This document shows positions 15,077 through 21,758 of a DNA stretch of 21,991 nt, one piece after another. Position numbers and translations under genes: made by a program. Position 1 is the stretch's first letter, and every line of letters begins with the position of its first letter. The notes below the pieces were generated by a model. That model was given only the letters and a program-made list of their open reading frames with translations, searched no databases and was not told the DNA's origin. This DNA comes from a virus, in the IMG/VR virus record IMGVR_UViG_3300035459_000057, positions 1-21,991 of that record; one strand, 5' to 3'.

Positions 15077-15099
15077 GGATCACCAAAGGGGGGTGATCC
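15077..15099 (-). other. Stem-loop between decoration and MptE-like genes
   Basis: A perfect 8-bp inverted repeat (GGATCACC and GGTGATCC) with a seven-base loop lies in the 91-base spacer 15035-15125. On the minus strand a short T-rich run (CGTTTTCTTTT) follows about 18 bases after the stem, further away than in a normal intrinsic terminator. It may be a partial terminator, an RNA-processing or a stability element that lowers expression after the abundant capsid genes. Beyond it the spacer holds only the ribosome binding site of the next gene. Confidence 0.5.
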
Positions 15100-15125
15100 T
15101 CAGCCGTCGCCTTCCCCAATATCAC

Positions 15126-15623
15126 TTAGTCAAGAATGCAGCTGTTCAGCCACACCTGGCCGCTGGCACTCTCTGCCATTGCGGTGGTGGCGACACCACA
15201 CTGCCCGGCGCGGGCCGTCTGCCCGGTGCAGATCGTTCCGGCAGTCACGATGACACCGGTGAACGCACCGGCAGTTGACAGCGCGACACCGTTACCCAGT
15301 GCGGCGGCAATGACACCGGCCCCGGCACCCATCGAGATGCTGACCGGGCCTTTGACCGCGATCCAGCCGTAGCAGCTGGTCTTCAGGTCGGTGTGTTTGA
15401 CCACACCGGCGCAGAGGTCGCCGAGGACAGAAGTCACGACCACCGTGTACGCACTGTTGGCACTGATGATGACACCGGCACCGACAACGGCAGTCGTTCC
15501 GCCATTGTAGACGTACACGTACTTGTTGGTTCCGTCAGTCCGAGTCGATCCGAGCGCAACGCTGTTTGTCGCCGTGACAGCGGATACGCTTTCCATGTAG
15601 AGCATTGGTCCTGCATTCGACAT
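15126..15623 (-). CDS. Probable capsid decoration (head stabilising) protein
   Basis: A 165-residue, Gly/Ala/Val/Thr-rich beta protein directly after the major capsid gene. It begins MSNAGPMLYMESVSAVTATN, has KYVYVYNGGTTAVVGAGVII (39-58) and GWIAVKGPVSI, and ends QVWLNSCILD. It contains five Cys. This size, composition and position are usual for capsid cementing proteins, though I do not recognise a named family. I chose ATG at 15623 because AAGGAG lies seven bases upstream. The 12-base leader ACAAGGAGTTTT is identical to that of the major capsid gene, which suggests matched high translation. The longer frame back to 15680 has no ribosome binding site and runs into the intergenic hairpin. Confidence 0.6.
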   Translation of the reverse strand: MSNAGPMLYMESVSAVTATNSVALGSTRTDGTNKYVYVYNGGTTAVVGAGVIISANSAYTVVVTSVLGDLCAGVVKHTDLKTSCYGWIAVKGPVSISMGAGAGVIAAALGNGVALSTAGAFTGVIVTAGTICTGQTARAGQCGVATTAMAESASGQVWLNSCILD

Positions 15624-15655
15624 ATCAAAACTCCTTGTTTCGTGTGCTTTCGTTG

Positions 15656-15690
15656 GCCGGTCGGGTATCCACCTCGACACCCGATCCGGC
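15656..15690 (-). other. Stem-loop between capsid and decoration genes
   Basis: In the 75-base spacer after the capsid stop, GCCGG and CGGGT pair with ACCCG and CCGGC around a 12-base loop: two 5-bp helices separated by a small asymmetric internal loop (one base against two). No T-run follows on the minus strand, so it is not a normal intrinsic terminator. A role in mRNA processing or 3'-end protection of the capsid message is plausible. Confidence 0.5.
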
Positions 15691-15698
15691 TTGGTTAA

Positions 15699-16622
15699 TT
15701 ACGCAATCGCTGAGAATTTACCGCACATACGCGGGTTGTCGCAAAGCAGCTGGCCCGAGAAGTAAATCTTGGCGCTCGATGCGTTCTGGTTGATCGGCTT
15801 CTGGAACGGCTCGAACCGGAAATTCTCATCCTGGTGAACGAAGAGGTGCAGATAGTCTTCGTTCAGCATGAACAGGTTGCTCGCCGGAACGTGGTTGTCA
15901 ACGATGAACGGTACACCGTTGAACATCAGGTTCGTGAAGCCGCCCTTGGCGGTCTCTTCGTCCTGGAACCGCTGCTGCGGCTGAAGGAGCGCGTAGTAAT
16001 CGTTCTGAGTCGCCTGGGTTCCGACAAGCAGCGTCGGCTTGTCGTTGCCAACCACGCACTGGCCCCAAAGGGTCTGCATGGCGGGGATGGTCAGGAGCGT
16101 CGTGGTCGAATCGACCTGGCTGTTGAGCCAAGTGTATGTCGAACTGTTCACGCCGCCGTAGGTGCGGCTGGTGCCGACCGCGAGGCGCAACCCGATGAGG
16201 GCATTGGGCGTGGTGCCGAGGTTGTACAGCCCGGTGCCGAGCGTGTCGGCAAGGGTCTTTTCGGCCAGCTGAACCTTCGCCTTGACGAAGTTCACGATTG
16301 CGGCCTTGCCGGAGTTCATGAGTTCGTCTTTGCGGGCGATGGTGATGTTGGCATAGGCAAACGCCCAATCCAACACGATGCTGTCGATCTGGTCGTTGGA
16401 GGTAACGCTGAGAGTGTCGCTCCCACCGTTATACCAGCCTGCCGCCGAAGTCACAGCATAGGCCACGGGGGCCACAAGCTGCGTTCCACCGTCGATGAGC
16501 GTGAGCCACTTTTTGCGGGCACGCATGAGCAGGGGGTTCGACGTGAAGATGTTGTCGATGAGCTTCGGCACGAAATACTTGTGCGTGATTGATCCGAGTT
16601 CGCCGTAATTGATTACCGCCAT
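15699..16622 (-). CDS. Major capsid protein (HK97 fold)
   Basis: A 307-residue protein starting MAVINYGELGSITHKYFVPKL and ending DNPRMCGKFSAIA. Features that fit HK97-fold capsids of short-tailed phages: an N-terminal arm, a long helix (about residues 99-125: ELMNSGKAAIVNFVKAKVQLAEKT), then the P-domain and A-domain pattern LNSQVDSTTTLLTIPAMQTLW, and a C-terminal beta strand with FNGVPFIVDNHVP. It follows the scaffold gene by 19 bases. The ATG at 16622 has AAGGAG seven bases upstream; the longer frame to 16676 would overlap the scaffold gene and lacks a site. There is no sign of an N-terminal prohead protease target, consistent with a separate scaffold. Confidence 0.88.
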   Translation of the reverse strand: MAVINYGELGSITHKYFVPKLIDNIFTSNPLLMRARKKWLTLIDGGTQLVAPVAYAVTSAAGWYNGGSDTLSVTSNDQIDSIVLDWAFAYANITIARKDELMNSGKAAIVNFVKAKVQLAEKTLADTLGTGLYNLGTTPNALIGLRLAVGTSRTYGGVNSSTYTWLNSQVDSTTTLLTIPAMQTLWGQCVVGNDKPTLLVGTQATQNDYYALLQPQQRFQDEETAKGGFTNLMFNGVPFIVDNHVPASNLFMLNEDYLHLFVHQDENFRFEPFQKPINQNASSAKIYFSGQLLCDNPRMCGKFSAIA

Positions 16623-16641
16623 GATAAAACTCCTTGTTGTG

Positions 16642-17532
16642 TTACGCTCCCATTTCCTTGATGGCGGCTTCGGCAATCTGACTGTAGTTCATGCCTGAAA
16701 TATCGGGGCCGTCTGCCGACCTCGGTATGACGTGTCCGTTGGATACCACGCCTCGCCGCTTCTCTTCCTCAATCCTCTTGGCTTCATCTCTGAGCGCATC
16801 GGCCTTGGAGTTCTCCGCAACGCTTCCGAACATATAGAGCTTGTACGCATCTTCTAAATCCGTAAGACCCTTGTCGAAAGCCGTCTTGAGTATCCTCCAC
16901 ATCAGCGTGTGACCGCCTTCGTCTTCCGTTGACCAGTCGTGCTTTGCATACTTGGTCTGCAAATCGCTTTGCTCTTTGGCGAGGGACTCATCGGCCCGTT
17001 GATTGGCTATCTGAGTCTGAAACTCGTCAAATTGCGTCGCCTTTTGCTGGAACGGGGCAATCGCCTGCTGAATGAGTGGCTGAATCTGCTTGAGAAGGTC
17101 GCCATTGGCGTCAATGGCCGGTTGATCTCCGACCTTTTGAGCCGCGCCTAATCCGCTAACCGTATCCTGGTAGAGCTTCATGATCTGGGCCTTGAAACCA
17201 GGATTGGCGTCGAAAGCCTCTGCCAGCTTTTGATACTGGCCGGTTTTCTCTTCCAACTGCTTCAATGCCGCCTCGCGGGTATTGAGTTCAGCCGCCCTCT
17301 GAGAGTAGCCGTACCCCTGCTGCGCCCAATTAACGAGTTGTTCGCGGGTAGGAGGCACTATCTCCTTGTCGCGGAACTTCATTTTGAATTGGGAACCATC
17401 CCACGCACTCGCCGCCGCACCATCAGAGCCATTAGCCGGTTGTTCGACTGTGCCCGCATCCGTAGATGCTGCCGTTGCCTCGGGATCGGCTACCGCCGCT
17501 GCTGCTGCTTCGTCGTATGAAGAATCTGCCAT
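16642..17532 (-). CDS. Capsid scaffolding protein
   Basis: A 296-residue acidic, helical protein. Residues 1-45 are Ala/Asp/Ser-rich and disordered. Residues 50-75 contain KMKFRDKEIVPPTREQLVNWAQQGYGYSQRA in parts, a motif I associate with phage scaffolds. Residues 75-210 are Gln/Lys/Glu-rich coiled coil. The C-terminus has a basic KRIEEEKRRG run and a short amphipathic helix (ISGMNYSQIAEAAIKEMGA region), the part of scaffolds that often contacts the capsid protein. The gene lies directly upstream of the major capsid gene, the usual order. ATG at 17532 has AAGGGGAG nine bases before it. Confidence 0.82.
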   Translation of the reverse strand: MADSSYDEAAAAAVADPEATAASTDAGTVEQPANGSDGAAASAWDGSQFKMKFRDKEIVPPTREQLVNWAQQGYGYSQRAAELNTREAALKQLEEKTGQYQKLAEAFDANPGFKAQIMKLYQDTVSGLGAAQKVGDQPAIDANGDLLKQIQPLIQQAIAPFQQKATQFDEFQTQIANQRADESLAKEQSDLQTKYAKHDWSTEDEGGHTLMWRILKTAFDKGLTDLEDAYKLYMFGSVAENSKADALRDEAKRIEEEKRRGVVSNGHVIPRSADGPDISGMNYSQIAEAAIKEMGA

Positions 17533-17567
17533 AATATTCTACTCCCCTTTGGTTTGAAAGAAACGAT

Positions 17568-17593
17568 AGTAGGGCCGACTACCGGCCCATACT
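17568..17593 (-). other. Stem-loop ahead of scaffold gene
   Basis: Directly after the stop of the 86-residue gene, GGGCCG and CGGCCC form a perfect 6-bp stem with a 5-base loop. The helix extends by AGTA/TACT past one bulged T, making 10 bp. On the minus strand it is followed by ATCGTTTCTTTC, a weak T-rich tail. It could be a leaky intrinsic terminator or an RNA-processing site separating the portal-side genes from the scaffold-capsid genes. Confidence 0.55.
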
Positions 17594-17854
17594 TTACTTG
17601 TCCATCGGCGAAACAAGAACCGACTTGTCGGGCTGCGGAATCGCATGCTTGCCGGGCAGAATCGGGCTGCTCGCATCGAACGACCGCGACGGCGTACCGT
17701 CCTGCGTGTCGGCACTCACGAAATCCGTTGACTTCGCGCCGGACTTCTCGGCAGGAACGCGTGGGCCGAACGAATCAACGCCGTGCATGATGTCGCCATT
17801 GCTGCCGGTCGTGTTCTCATCGCCTTTGTAAAAACTCACACCTACGTCTGACAT
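17594..17854 (-). CDS. Small hypothetical protein between portal and scaffold
   Basis: An 86-residue acidic, Ser/Asp/Gly-rich, probably disordered protein (MSDVGVSFYKGDENTTGSNG at the start, ending VLVSPMDK). AAGGAG lies five bases before ATG at 17854 and the gene begins 12 bases after the previous stop. The tight spacing and ribosome binding site support a real gene. No family is recognised; its place in the head module suggests an assembly or minor head part. Confidence 0.6.
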   Translation of the reverse strand: MSDVGVSFYKGDENTTGSNGDIMHGVDSFGPRVPAEKSGAKSTDFVSADTQDGTPSRSFDASSPILPGKHAIPQPDKSVLVSPMDK

Positions 17855-17866
17855 GGTTGCTCCTTG

Positions 17867-18286
17867 TTAAACGAACAATTTGGCGCCGGGCGCCGAGTTA
17901 AGGTCTTGACCGCCGCCCGCGAATGCACCGATAGGCCGATCCATCGGGGGAGTAGCCCCGGCAGGTGCGCCGGGTGCCGGGCTGGGCGGTACAGCACCGA
18001 CCGGAGCGCTGGCAACAGGGCCGGGAGCTTGCCCGCCCTGACCGACCTTGCCTATCTCTTCCAACAGCGCCTTGAACAGCATGGTCAACGGCGAATCTTT
18101 GGGCTGCGTCATCACGAACTTACCGATGGTCTGCAAAGCGCTGATAACCGGATTCGGGGCGCCCTGCGCCATCGCCTGCGCTTGCTGGTCAGCTTGGCCA
18201 TTGACCTCCGGCATCTGTGCGGCATCTGGATAACCGGCGCCGGGGCCGACTGATGGCATATTGGGAGCTTGCTGAATATCGGGCAT
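17867..18286 (-). CDS. Pro/Gly/Ala-rich small protein of the head module
   Basis: A 139-residue protein. The ends are Pro/Gly/Gln/Ala-rich and likely disordered. The middle (about 48-82, PVISALQTIGKFVMTQP then PLTMLFKALLEEIGKVGQ) is a pair of amphipathic helices. AGGAG precedes ATG at 18286. A two-box promoter lies just upstream (18310-18338), so this gene would begin the transcript that carries scaffold and capsid. It starts MPDIQQ, similar to the MPDQPQQ start of the preceding small gene, though I see no further similarity. No family recognised. Confidence 0.6.
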   Translation of the reverse strand: MPDIQQAPNMPSVGPGAGYPDAAQMPEVNGQADQQAQAMAQGAPNPVISALQTIGKFVMTQPKDSPLTMLFKALLEEIGKVGQGGQAPGPVASAPVGAVPPSPAPGAPAGATPPMDRPIGAFAGGGQDLNSAPGAKLFV

Positions 18287-18309
18287 GTGTTTCTCCTGTT
18301 GGCTATTGA

Positions 18310-18338
18310 ATAATACAACTGTCAGAGCAAATTGTTAT
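18310..18338 (-). promoter_or_regulatory. Candidate phage promoter ahead of scaffold-side small gene
   Basis: On the minus strand ATAACA (18338-18333), a 17-base spacer and TATTAT (18315-18310) match the sigma70 layout, with GTTG directly before the -10 box. The same boxes, spacing and flanking bases occur upstream of the portal gene. The -35 box overlaps the last base of the stop codon of the 94-residue gene. The expected start site is near 18303, leaving a leader of about 17 bases before ATG at 18286. Confidence 0.55.
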
Positions 18339-18622
18339 TACGATACCGGCCCGCCAAGAGCGCGGCCCATTGCGGCCATCTTCGGCGCTGCGGGCTTCTC
18401 AGGCGCGGGCGGCATCTGGCCGTTTGAAAGCGGCTGCAACGGCTGAACCTGTTGCTGGGATTGCGGTGCGGCCTGCTGTTGTGCGCCGAACGCCTTGCGC
18501 ATGACATCCTTCTCGATTGCACCCGCATTGGGGTGCTGAGACAGCCACCGTTGATACACGGCGTCGCCGGGGTTTGATGCGCCCTGTGACGCCTGTTGTG
18601 ATTGCTGGGGTTGGTCGGGCAT
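18338..18622 (-). CDS. Gln/Pro/Ala-rich small protein after portal
   Basis: A 94-residue protein, Gln-rich at the N-terminus (MPDQPQQSQQASQG), with a short helical stretch (about 21-48: AVYQRWLSQHPNAGAIEKDV then MRKAFGAQQQ) and a Pro/Ala-rich tail ending GRALGGPVS. ATG at 18622 lies eight bases after the portal stop, with TAGGAG five bases upstream that overlaps that stop. Likely a head-module accessory protein. No family recognised. Confidence 0.58.
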   Translation of the reverse strand: MPDQPQQSQQASQGASNPGDAVYQRWLSQHPNAGAIEKDVMRKAFGAQQQAAPQSQQQVQPLQPLSNGQMPPAPEKPAAPKMAAMGRALGGPVS

Positions 18623-18630
18623 ACGTGCTC

Positions 18631-20547
18631 CTATGCTTGTGGTGTCGGTGCGGGTGGTTGCTGTGCGGCCTGTGCCGCTTCTGCGGCCTTCTGCATGCGC
18701 TGCCTGACCTTTTCCTTGTTCGGCCAGTCAACGGCGTTCAAAACCTCTTCCTGGTCGATCACTTGCTTGTCGAATAGCGTCATGGCGAGGTTGGCCCGCT
18801 TGTCCTTGGCGTATGGCAGGCTTGTGCCGCTGGTTACAGACAGGTCGAATAGCCCGCGCGATGGCTTGCCAACCGTCCAAGCGTTCTCGGGCACATGCTT
18901 CACCGTTGTCGTTCCGTCTTCGTTCAGCGCCTCGACAGCGTTGTATTTAAGCTGGTGGTACACGTAGCCGTCTGCCGTTTTGTCGATGAAAAACTCGAAG
19001 AATTGCGGGTTTGCGCCCTGCCCGGTGATCTTCACAATTCGCGGTAGCCGGTAGTTCTGCAACATCGTGGCGATAACCAGATAACCAAGCTGAGTCAAGC
19101 TGCATTCGAGGTTCCTGTCTTTGAGCCTAATGCGCGTCTGGCTGGCTTCCTGAAGCGTCTGGATGGCACTGTTGGCCGTCACGCCGGTAGGCTTGCGGCC
19201 CCGTGTCTCATCGTGTACGCCCGTCTCGTAGTCGGCAAGCTGGAATAGCAATTGGTAGAGTCGGAACATTGAGCCCGGCATCTCGGGCGGCGGCTTGCGG
19301 TCGATCTCGCCCGGCCCGGTCTTGACGATGATCTGCCCCACGCCGTTGGTGATCATCGAGGCATCAACGCCGGTCGAACTGTCGATAATCCACGGTGTAT
19401 TATTTACGAGAATGCCGTTGTCCATGATGACGGCCAGAATGCGGTTTATCATGTCCTGCGCACGGATGACGCTCTCATTGATCTCGCCATCGCCGTAGAA
19501 CTTGCGCTGCCGTACATGGTCAACGAGGCGCACGAATGGCTTTTTACCATCGTCGCGGGGGCTTGGCTTGGATTGCAGGAGTAGCTTCTGACTCGGGATG
19601 ATCGTAATGACCTTGCCATTGGGATTCTTGAGCTTTTTACCCATCAACGGCATACCGTCAGGACCGGTCTTGGCCTTGCCGTCCTTGTCGGTCTCCTGAA
19701 AGTCCTCAATCGTGTCATCGGTCGCCCAGCATTCGGCTATCAGCACATCGCCGGTCATTGCCCCATGCTTTTCGACGTCTGTGAGGTTCCGCATGGTAGT
19801 TTTCTGCGTGGTGAGCGCAATGGGTACGATGTCGCCGGAATACGCCTTGTTCTTGTTGCTCCCGTATTCCTGGTCAAGCTCTTTGCCGCTGCCGTCGGGG
19901 TGTATGCGGTCGGCAACTTCGGGGAATGCCCGCTTCAGGTCACCCACGGCCTTGCTCATCAGGTGAACCGCCCACGGGCACGTCTCATCGAAGTCCAGAG
20001 TGCCCTTCTTGGTCAGCACGGTCTTGGGGTCACAGATGGTCACATCAACATCACCAATCCCGCACTTCTTTTCCTCGTTCCAAATGACCTTGGCTATGCC
20101 AATCGGGTACATGAGCGCGTCTTTGACCCACACGGGGATCTTGAAATCCATGTTTTCGGTTTCCCACCACGAGCGGTTCACATCCGTCATCGTGTTGGCA
20201 AAATCGAAGTCATCGGGGTTACGGCCAGAATAGTTGAAGCCGGGGCTGGTGTCGGTCATTATCGGCAGGATGGTCTCGACGGTCGGGCGGCACACGTTGG
20301 CAACCGGCGAACTGCGCCACTTGGGGCGGGAATTGGGCCACTGCTTGGCATCGTAATACTGTTCGGCCTTGTCCCAATCCTTCTCGCGCTCTTGCAGGTG
20401 CTTCTTGCCCTCTTCGATGCACCGGAGCACGAAATCAACGTCTTTTACGTCCTGTTCTGACTCTTGCTGAGATTGTGCTATCGGCGGGGCGGATATGTTG
20501 TCACTGGCAGAAAGATTATTCGAGGGCAATTCAAGGGCTGCGGCCAT
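18631..20547 (-). CDS. Portal protein
   Basis: A 638-residue protein of the P22-type portal class. After a disordered N-terminus (1-30) it has the typical EREKDWDKAEQYYDAKQWP (53-71), then RPTVETILPIMTDTSPGF (87-104), a Trp-rich helical segment and DVDVTICDPKTVLTKKG (166-182) in the wing region. Near the middle come VRQRKFYGDGEINESVIRAQ and MINRILAVIMDNGIL, then ETGVHDETRGRKPTGVTANS (clip and stem side). The C-terminus is a long helix ending in a Gln/Ala/Pro run. It forms the dodecameric DNA gate at one capsid vertex. A candidate promoter precedes it, and ATG at 20547 has CGGAG nine bases upstream. The terminase would be expected before this window. Confidence 0.85.
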   Translation of the reverse strand: MAAALELPSNNLSASDNISAPPIAQSQQESEQDVKDVDFVLRCIEEGKKHLQEREKDWDKAEQYYDAKQWPNSRPKWRSSPVANVCRPTVETILPIMTDTSPGFNYSGRNPDDFDFANTMTDVNRSWWETENMDFKIPVWVKDALMYPIGIAKVIWNEEKKCGIGDVDVTICDPKTVLTKKGTLDFDETCPWAVHLMSKAVGDLKRAFPEVADRIHPDGSGKELDQEYGSNKNKAYSGDIVPIALTTQKTTMRNLTDVEKHGAMTGDVLIAECWATDDTIEDFQETDKDGKAKTGPDGMPLMGKKLKNPNGKVITIIPSQKLLLQSKPSPRDDGKKPFVRLVDHVRQRKFYGDGEINESVIRAQDMINRILAVIMDNGILVNNTPWIIDSSTGVDASMITNGVGQIIVKTGPGEIDRKPPPEMPGSMFRLYQLLFQLADYETGVHDETRGRKPTGVTANSAIQTLQEASQTRIRLKDRNLECSLTQLGYLVIATMLQNYRLPRIVKITGQGANPQFFEFFIDKTADGYVYHQLKYNAVEALNEDGTTTVKHVPENAWTVGKPSRGLFDLSVTSGTSLPYAKDKRANLAMTLFDKQVIDQEEVLNAVDWPNKEKVRQRMQKAAEAAQAAQQPPAPTPQA

Positions 20548-20571
20548 GTTTATGGTCTCCGGTTGTCTTTA

Positions 20572-20600
20572 ATAATACAACGGGAGGCCATAAATGTTAT
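20572..20600 (-). promoter_or_regulatory. Candidate phage promoter ahead of portal gene
   Basis: In the 52-base spacer before the portal gene, ATAACA (20600-20595), 17 bases and TATTAT (20577-20572) on the minus strand form a sigma70-like pair with GTTG just before the -10 box. The match to the second copy (18310-18338) covers both boxes, the TT following the first box (ATAACA, one variable base, TT), the GTTG and the T after the -10 box, at exactly the same spacing. The expected start site is near 20565, leaving a leader of about 17 bases. The -35 box overlaps the last base of the upstream stop codon. Confidence 0.6.
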
Positions 20601-20851
20601 CACCATACCGCGTCTCTGATCTTCTCAAGCAGGTCGTCGGGCAGTTCGGTTATCTCGCGGATGTCACACCCTTTCTTGATGGCGATTACCGGCGTCTGGC
20701 CGAAGCACTTGGCTGGTAACCCGGCGAGAAGCTGCCCGAGGTCGTTGCACTCCTTCTTGTCCTTGGCCGTTATCACGATCACCGACCGCCAAGACGGGCG
20801 CAGGCGACGGATTTTCCACACAAAGATGAGTTTAAACAGGAATTTGAGCAT
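20600..20851 (-). CDS. Small basic hypothetical protein
   Basis: An 83-residue protein. The N-terminus is hydrophobic then strongly basic (MLKFLFKLIFVWKIRRLRPSW), followed by a small alpha/beta-like stretch (SVIVITAKDKKECNDLGQLL, then TPVIAIKKGCD) and an acidic C-terminal helix ending KIRDAVW. I chose ATG at 20851: GGAGG lies seven bases upstream and the start overlaps the upstream stop as TAATG. The TTG at 20875 would put the site inside the gene. The N-terminus might bind a membrane. No family recognised. Confidence 0.55.
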   Translation of the reverse strand: MLKFLFKLIFVWKIRRLRPSWRSVIVITAKDKKECNDLGQLLAGLPAKCFGQTPVIAIKKGCDIREITELPDDLLEKIRDAVW

Positions 20852-21405
20852 TATTCTGCCTCCAAGTCCACCCAAAGTTTCTCGAAATCTCCGCGATTAA
20901 CCTTCCACATCACGTATGGTGCCGGATGGGTTGCCGCAACGTGAATATTTTTGAGAACAATGTCGATGTCAGACAACCCCCAAGAATCATCGTCGGAACA
21001 ATCGGAGTTGATCGAATCCCGCTCAAGCACAACGCCACTCATCGGGGGTATCAAAAAGCCCATGCAAGAGAAAACTCCCTGAAGTCTTGACAAAACACTC
21101 TTGCCGCCGACAAAATGACACAGAGTAATTACCCCTACAGGCTTTCCGGCTATGCGAGGATCGGCTTCAAGGTGTGTAAAGTCTTCGATGAATTTCTGCA
21201 TTGGTGATCCGCACGAATCCCAATAGGTTCCGGTAATGAGAAGGTACGCATCGGCGGCGCACAAGTCGCGCTCTAATGGCATTTTTTCGGAGAGATATAC
21301 CACTTCGGTTTCCTCAAATGGCGATAAGACTGTTATTGCCTTAATAATCTCGCCACAATTCTTTGTCCTGCCGTGAATGCCGCCCTCGATAATTAATAGC
21401 TTCAT
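20851..21405 (-). CDS. Flavodoxin-fold protein, NAD(P)H-dependent FMN reductase-like
   Basis: A 184-residue protein with flavodoxin-like marks: first strand and phosphate loop MKLLIIEGGIHGRTKNCGEI (1-20), an acidic connection, then LLITGTYWDSCGSPMQKF (55-72), where small residues would contact the flavin, and VGVITLCHFVGGKSVLSRLQG (90-110). This order fits the NADPH-dependent FMN reductase group, which uses FMN to reduce small molecules or partners. The C-terminal third (125-184) has an Asp/Ser stretch and is less typical. ATG at 21405 has AGGGGGAAT directly upstream. A redox function for phage growth or defence is unknown; a diverged, non-catalytic role is possible. Confidence 0.65.
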   Translation of the reverse strand: MKLLIIEGGIHGRTKNCGEIIKAITVLSPFEETEVVYLSEKMPLERDLCAADAYLLITGTYWDSCGSPMQKFIEDFTHLEADPRIAGKPVGVITLCHFVGGKSVLSRLQGVFSCMGFLIPPMSGVVLERDSINSDCSDDDSWGLSDIDIVLKNIHVAATHPAPYVMWKVNRGDFEKLWVDLEAE

Positions 21406-21412
21406 ATTCCCC

Positions 21413-21757
21413 CTATTCGGTTATCGCGTTGTCGAATGCGCCACGCGGGAAGTCAAACTCTTTCCGCTTGGGCGCGTATGGCATCGGCGCATCGGTTCCG
21501 ACCTCGACCATGTTGTGGCCGGTCGCCCGCTTGTAGTCGCTTTTGGCACGTTGAATGTCCTGCTTGCTGGTGATGTTTCGGCCTAACCCTTGGTCGTAGT
21601 AGTCGAACCACGGGGCCTCGATCATCGGGGCCGTGTATTGGCGCTCCATCGTGGCGTCGCACTTCAGGCACATCTCCGGCGCGGCGCAGTCGGACACCGG
21701 GCGCACCACCTCTTTGTAATCGCCGCACATCGGGCACTTGAAAGGGTAGACTGGCAT
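21413..21757 (-). CDS. FmdB-type zinc-ribbon protein
   Basis: A 114-residue protein with an N-terminal zinc ribbon: MPVYPFKCPMCG gives Cys8 and Cys11, and EMCLKCD gives Cys30 and Cys33. It continues with ERQYTAPMIEAPWFDYYDQG and LGRNITSKQDIQRA, a C-terminal pattern I recall from short phage proteins of this kind near terminase and portal genes. The function of these phage proteins is not established; the ribbon may bind nucleic acid or protein. I chose ATG at 21757, where the protein begins with the family's usual start and GAGG lies nine bases upstream; the longer frame to 21859 overlaps the previous gene out of phase. Confidence 0.72.
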   Translation of the reverse strand: MPVYPFKCPMCGDYKEVVRPVSDCAAPEMCLKCDATMERQYTAPMIEAPWFDYYDQGLGRNITSKQDIQRAKSDYKRATGHNMVEVGTDAPMPYAPKRKEFDFPRGAFDNAITE

Positions 21758-21758
21758 A

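Noticed and set aside
15077-15099. Classical intrinsic terminator
   Set aside because: The T-rich run is about 18 bases past the stem and is interrupted by C, so only a weak or indirect role can be argued.
15624-15680. Longer start for the decoration gene (and similar extensions to 7430, 15070, 16676, 20875 and 21859)
   Set aside because: In each case a good ribosome binding site lies just before an inner ATG and would be inside the longer gene; the added residues look like translated spacer or the end of the upstream gene.
15834-16592. Plus-strand frame of 252 codons
   Set aside because: Shadow of the major capsid gene.
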